Position numbers and translations under genes: made by a program
In this document: piece by piece, positions 61,840-64,000 of the stretch
Position numbering within the stretch: position 1 is the first letter of the stretch
Layout of the letters: each line of letters starts with the position of its first letter
The notes under the pieces: model-generated
Seen by the model: only the letters and a program-made list of their open reading frames with translations
Databases searched by the model: none
What the model was told of the DNA's origin: nothing
Assembly: GCA_963797535.1 (NCBI GenBank)
Contig: CAWCPQ010000001.1
Location: 3,098,071 to 3,162,070 of the forward strand
Direction of reading: 5' to 3'
Source: JAWWOL01 sp963797535
GTDB lineage: Bacteria; Actinomycetota; Actinomycetes; JAWWOL01
Length of the DNA stretch: 64,000 bases

Positions 61840-62682
61840 GTGAGGCTCCTGGATCTGCACGTCGGTCGGCCCGTACATCGCGGGGCGCTCAGCATCTTCC
61901 CGGTCTGGAACGGCAACGCTGTGGCGGACACCGGCTATGACCTGCACAGTCCGCAGGTACGGGTGGAGGAGCGGGCTGGTGCGCCGGTCGTCAGCGAGCT
62001 GGTGGCGACCAACCGTGGCCTGCGACCTGCGCTGGTGCTCTCGGGCGAGCTGCTGACCGGCGGGCGTCAGCACCGGGTGGCGACGCGGTCCACGCTGGTC
62101 CCGGTGGGTGAGTCCGTGGTCCTCGACGTGCGCTGCGTGGAGGAGGGCCGCTGGTCCGGTGGGGAGCGGCACCACCGGGGTCGGCGGGCGCCGGCCAGCC
62201 TGCGCGGGCTCGGCCACCAAGGGGATGTCTGGCGCAGTGTGCGTCGGCAGGAGCAGCGGCACGGCAGCTCCGCGACGCATTCGGTGGTCGACGCGATGGA
62301 TGCGGTACGGGATCAGGCGGCTCGCCTCGTTGCGGGACTGCAGCCGCTGGCCTTTCAGTCGGGAGTGCTCATCGGAATCGCCGGAGCGCCGATGTTGCTG
62401 GAGGCGTTCGACTCACCGGAGGTACTGGCAAGCGTGTGGCAGGAGCTGTTGGCGGCGGCCGCGTTCGACGCGGTCGGAGCCGTGCCTCGTCCGACCGACG
62501 GCTGGCGGGCGAGGGAATTCCTGCAGTCCGCGACGTCCGTACCGATGCAACGGCAGGCCGGCGATCTTGGCGTCAACCTGCACGGAACAAGCAATCTCGG
62601 CCCGGTGGAGCTGCTGGTCTGGCGCCATCGAGCTGTTCACTTCGTCGCGGCGAACGCCCGGCACGAGCTGGTGGAGATCTGA
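61840..62682 (+). CDS. ARPP-1-type (DUF6569) protein linked to ADP-ribose metabolism
   Basis: About 280 residues from GTG 61840, eight bases after GGAGG; GTG 61831 is an alternative. Conserved patterns are LDLHVGRPVHRGALSIFPV, the glutamate-rich EERAGAPVVSELVATN, LVLSGELLTGGRQHRVATRS and the C-terminal GVLIGIAGAPMLLEAFDSPE and VWQELLAAAAFDAVG. This is the ARPP-1 domain, named for its association with ADP-ribosylglycohydrolase and rhodanese/phosphatase domains. Its stop codon overlaps the ATG of the ARG gene by one base. Function is unknown beyond this association. Confidence 0.8.
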   Translation: MRLLDLHVGRPVHRGALSIFPVWNGNAVADTGYDLHSPQVRVEERAGAPVVSELVATNRGLRPALVLSGELLTGGRQHRVATRSTLVPVGESVVLDVRCVEEGRWSGGERHHRGRRAPASLRGLGHQGDVWRSVRRQEQRHGSSATHSVVDAMDAVRDQAARLVAGLQPLAFQSGVLIGIAGAPMLLEAFDSPEVLASVWQELLAAAAFDAVGAVPRPTDGWRAREFLQSATSVPMQRQAGDLGVNLHGTSNLGPVELLVWRHRAVHFVAANARHELVEI

Positions 62683-64000
62683 TGAAGCTCGACGCGAAGC
62701 AGCTGGACCGGGCGGTCGGTGCCCTGCTCGGCGCTGCGGCCGGTGACGCGCTGGGGGTCTACTACGAGCCCAAGCACTGGACGCTCGCTGAGGACAAGCC
62801 GGCGGAGATGCTCGGCGGGGGCTTCGGCGGCATCGAGCCGGGACAGTGGTCGGACGACACCGAGATGGCCTGCTGCATAGCCGAAGTAGCGGCGACTGGG
62901 CCTGGACCTGCGCTCGGACGAGGCGCTCGAGCTGATCGCGGAGGGCTTCCTGCGGTGGTTCGCTATGGGGCCGCCGGACGTGGGCATGCAGACGCGACAC
63001 GTCCTGGGCGCGACGGCGGATGGCGCCGGTGCGGCGGGTCGGATGCTGCGTGCGAGCGAGCAGCTGCACGAGGCGACGGGGAGGTCGGCGGGCAACGGCT
63101 CCCTGATGCGTACCTCTCCGGTCGCGCTTGCCCACCTCGGCGACCCGGACGCGATCGATGAGGCCGCGCGCAAGATCAGCGCGCTGACGCACTGGGACCC
63201 GATGGCCGGCGACGCCTGCGTGCTGTGGTCGCTGGCGATCGACCACGCGATCCGTACCGGTGAGCTCGACATCCGGGTCGGACTCCCGCGGGTGGATGCG
63301 TCGTGGGCAGGCCTGATCGAGGAGGCCGAGCGGGGACTGCCGCGGCACTTCGCGCCGAAGAGCGGCTGGGTCGTCGCTGCGTTCCAGCAGGCCTGGTCGG
63401 CGATCGTGCACACGTCGAACCTCGAGGACGGCCTGCAGGCGGCGGTGCACGGTGGCGGTGACACGGACACGGTGGCGGCGATCGCGGGCGGACTGCTGGG
63501 TGCCGCGTACGGCGGGAGCACCGTGCCGGCGCGCTGGCGGCGGATGCTGTTCGGCTGGCCCGGCTTGCGTTCGCGCGACCTGGTGCGGCTGGCGGTGCTG
63601 GCTGCTCGCGGCGGCAAGCCGGACAGCGGTGGCTGGCCGAGCGAGCCGACAATCCCGTCGTACGCGGGCGCATCGACGGCCGTGGTGCCGCACCCTGACG
63701 ATGCCGGCGTCCTGCTCGGTGCCGTCGGTGCACTGCGTCCCGGAGTTGCCGACGCCGTGGTGAGCCTGTGCCGACTTGGTCGTGACCAGGCGCCGGTGAC
63801 TGCCGATCCTGCTGACCACATCGAGGTGTGGCTGGTGGATCAGGACGACGCCAACAACGATCTTCGGCGGGTGCTGTCGGACACGGCGTCCGTGATCCGG
63901 GATCTGCGGGCCGAGGGGAAGACGGTGTTCGTCCACTGCGCCTTCGCGCAGAGTCGGACGCCGGTGGTCGCTGCGGCGTACGGGGCGTTGGTCACGGGTG
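62682..64000 (+). pseudogene. ADP-ribosylglycohydrolase fused to dual-specificity phosphatase, partial, one frameshift
   Basis: ATG 62682. The ARG fold begins AVGALLGAAAGDALGVYYE, then GQWSDDTEMACCIAE (metal-binding DDTE) and HGGGDTDTVAAIAGGLLGA (second metal-binding DTDT). Near 62899 a run of three Gs has one extra base, and the frame resumes with LDLRSDEALELIAEGFLR. After residue 330 a second domain carries VFVHCAFAQSRTP, the C-x5-R signature of tyrosine/dual-specificity phosphatases. The gene continues past 64000. It should hydrolyse ADP-ribosyl bonds and may act on a phosphate as well. Confidence 0.85.

Overview
The window is a 64-kb stretch of a high-GC actinobacterial chromosome. The evidence is the GC-rich third codon positions, many GTG starts with GTGA/ATGA stop-start overlaps, short AGGAGG-type ribosome sites, leaderless genes with a TANNNT box about 7 bases before the start, and typical actinobacterial families: an Lsr2-like domain, SARP and TipA regulators, LtrA, and DUF1469 and DUF3618 proteins. 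The genus cannot be fixed from the sequence. No rRNA operon, insertion sequence, prophage or CRISPR array was seen; one tRNA gene is present.

Layout. 1-9.2 kb: a truncated membrane protein, SoxR with a divergent SDR/QueA-like pair, a TipA-type regulator with its own operator, a TMEM175-like channel, tRNA-Ser(GCT), an ArsR-MFS divergent pair, a broken lipoprotein and a MOSC protein. 9.3-12.6 kb: an RsbU-like phosphatase facing a stress-type operon that has a sigma-B-like promoter. 12.6-17.8 kb: LtrA, a cupin, an ERCC4-Lsr2 nuclease, a VapBC pair, a metal-dependent cyclase. 17.4-24.8 kb: a minus-strand catabolic operon (ThDP enzyme, FAD/Fe-S oxidase, enolase-superfamily enzyme, SDR, small membrane protein) behind a MarR-family regulator. 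25.4-30.2 kb: a GH15 glycosidase and a 1034-residue protein of unknown role. 31.3-34 kb: a two-component system. 34.1-45.8 kb: a surface-polysaccharide and adhesin region with a secreted beta-helix protein, a five-gene translationally coupled exopolysaccharide operon (nucleotide-sugar dehydrogenase, GT2 synthase, 39-residue membrane peptide, deacetylase, anchored glycan-binding-like protein), a candidate small RNA, and a large secreted C-type-lectin/FN3/CshA/OmpA protein. 46-56.5 kb: Fic, a hemerythrin operon, a very large SARP-ATPase regulator, a cupredoxin-like protein, a DHFR-family reductase and an AraC regulator. 56.5-60.8 kb: a PGN_0703-like nuclease-fold protein, a TRAFAC-type GTPase with a partner gene, and a broken membrane/helix-hairpin-helix gene. 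61-64 kb: a compact ADP-ribose/NAD locus with a Nudix-type NrtR-like regulator, palindromic TTAGCGC operators, an ARPP-1-like protein and an ADP-ribosylglycohydrolase fused to a dual-specificity phosphatase that runs off the window.

An important caution is that at least 30 single-base frame breaks interrupt otherwise well-conserved genes, often in short G or C runs, with few or no accompanying nonsense substitutions. They are densest at 19-24.8 kb, 43.7-45.7 kb and 57-60.5 kb. I read most of them as probable indel errors of the assembly, but true recent pseudogenes cannot be excluded. Genes so affected are typed as pseudogene and their breakpoints are given approximately.

The most promising systems are the NrtR-ARPP-ARG/phosphatase locus (61.1-64.0 kb), the adhesin plus exopolysaccharide region (34-46 kb), the GTPase/nuclease-fold cluster (56.5-59.6 kb), a 73-base leader repeated at 45.96 and 54.54 kb, and the candidate terminator-ended small RNA at 41.4 kb.
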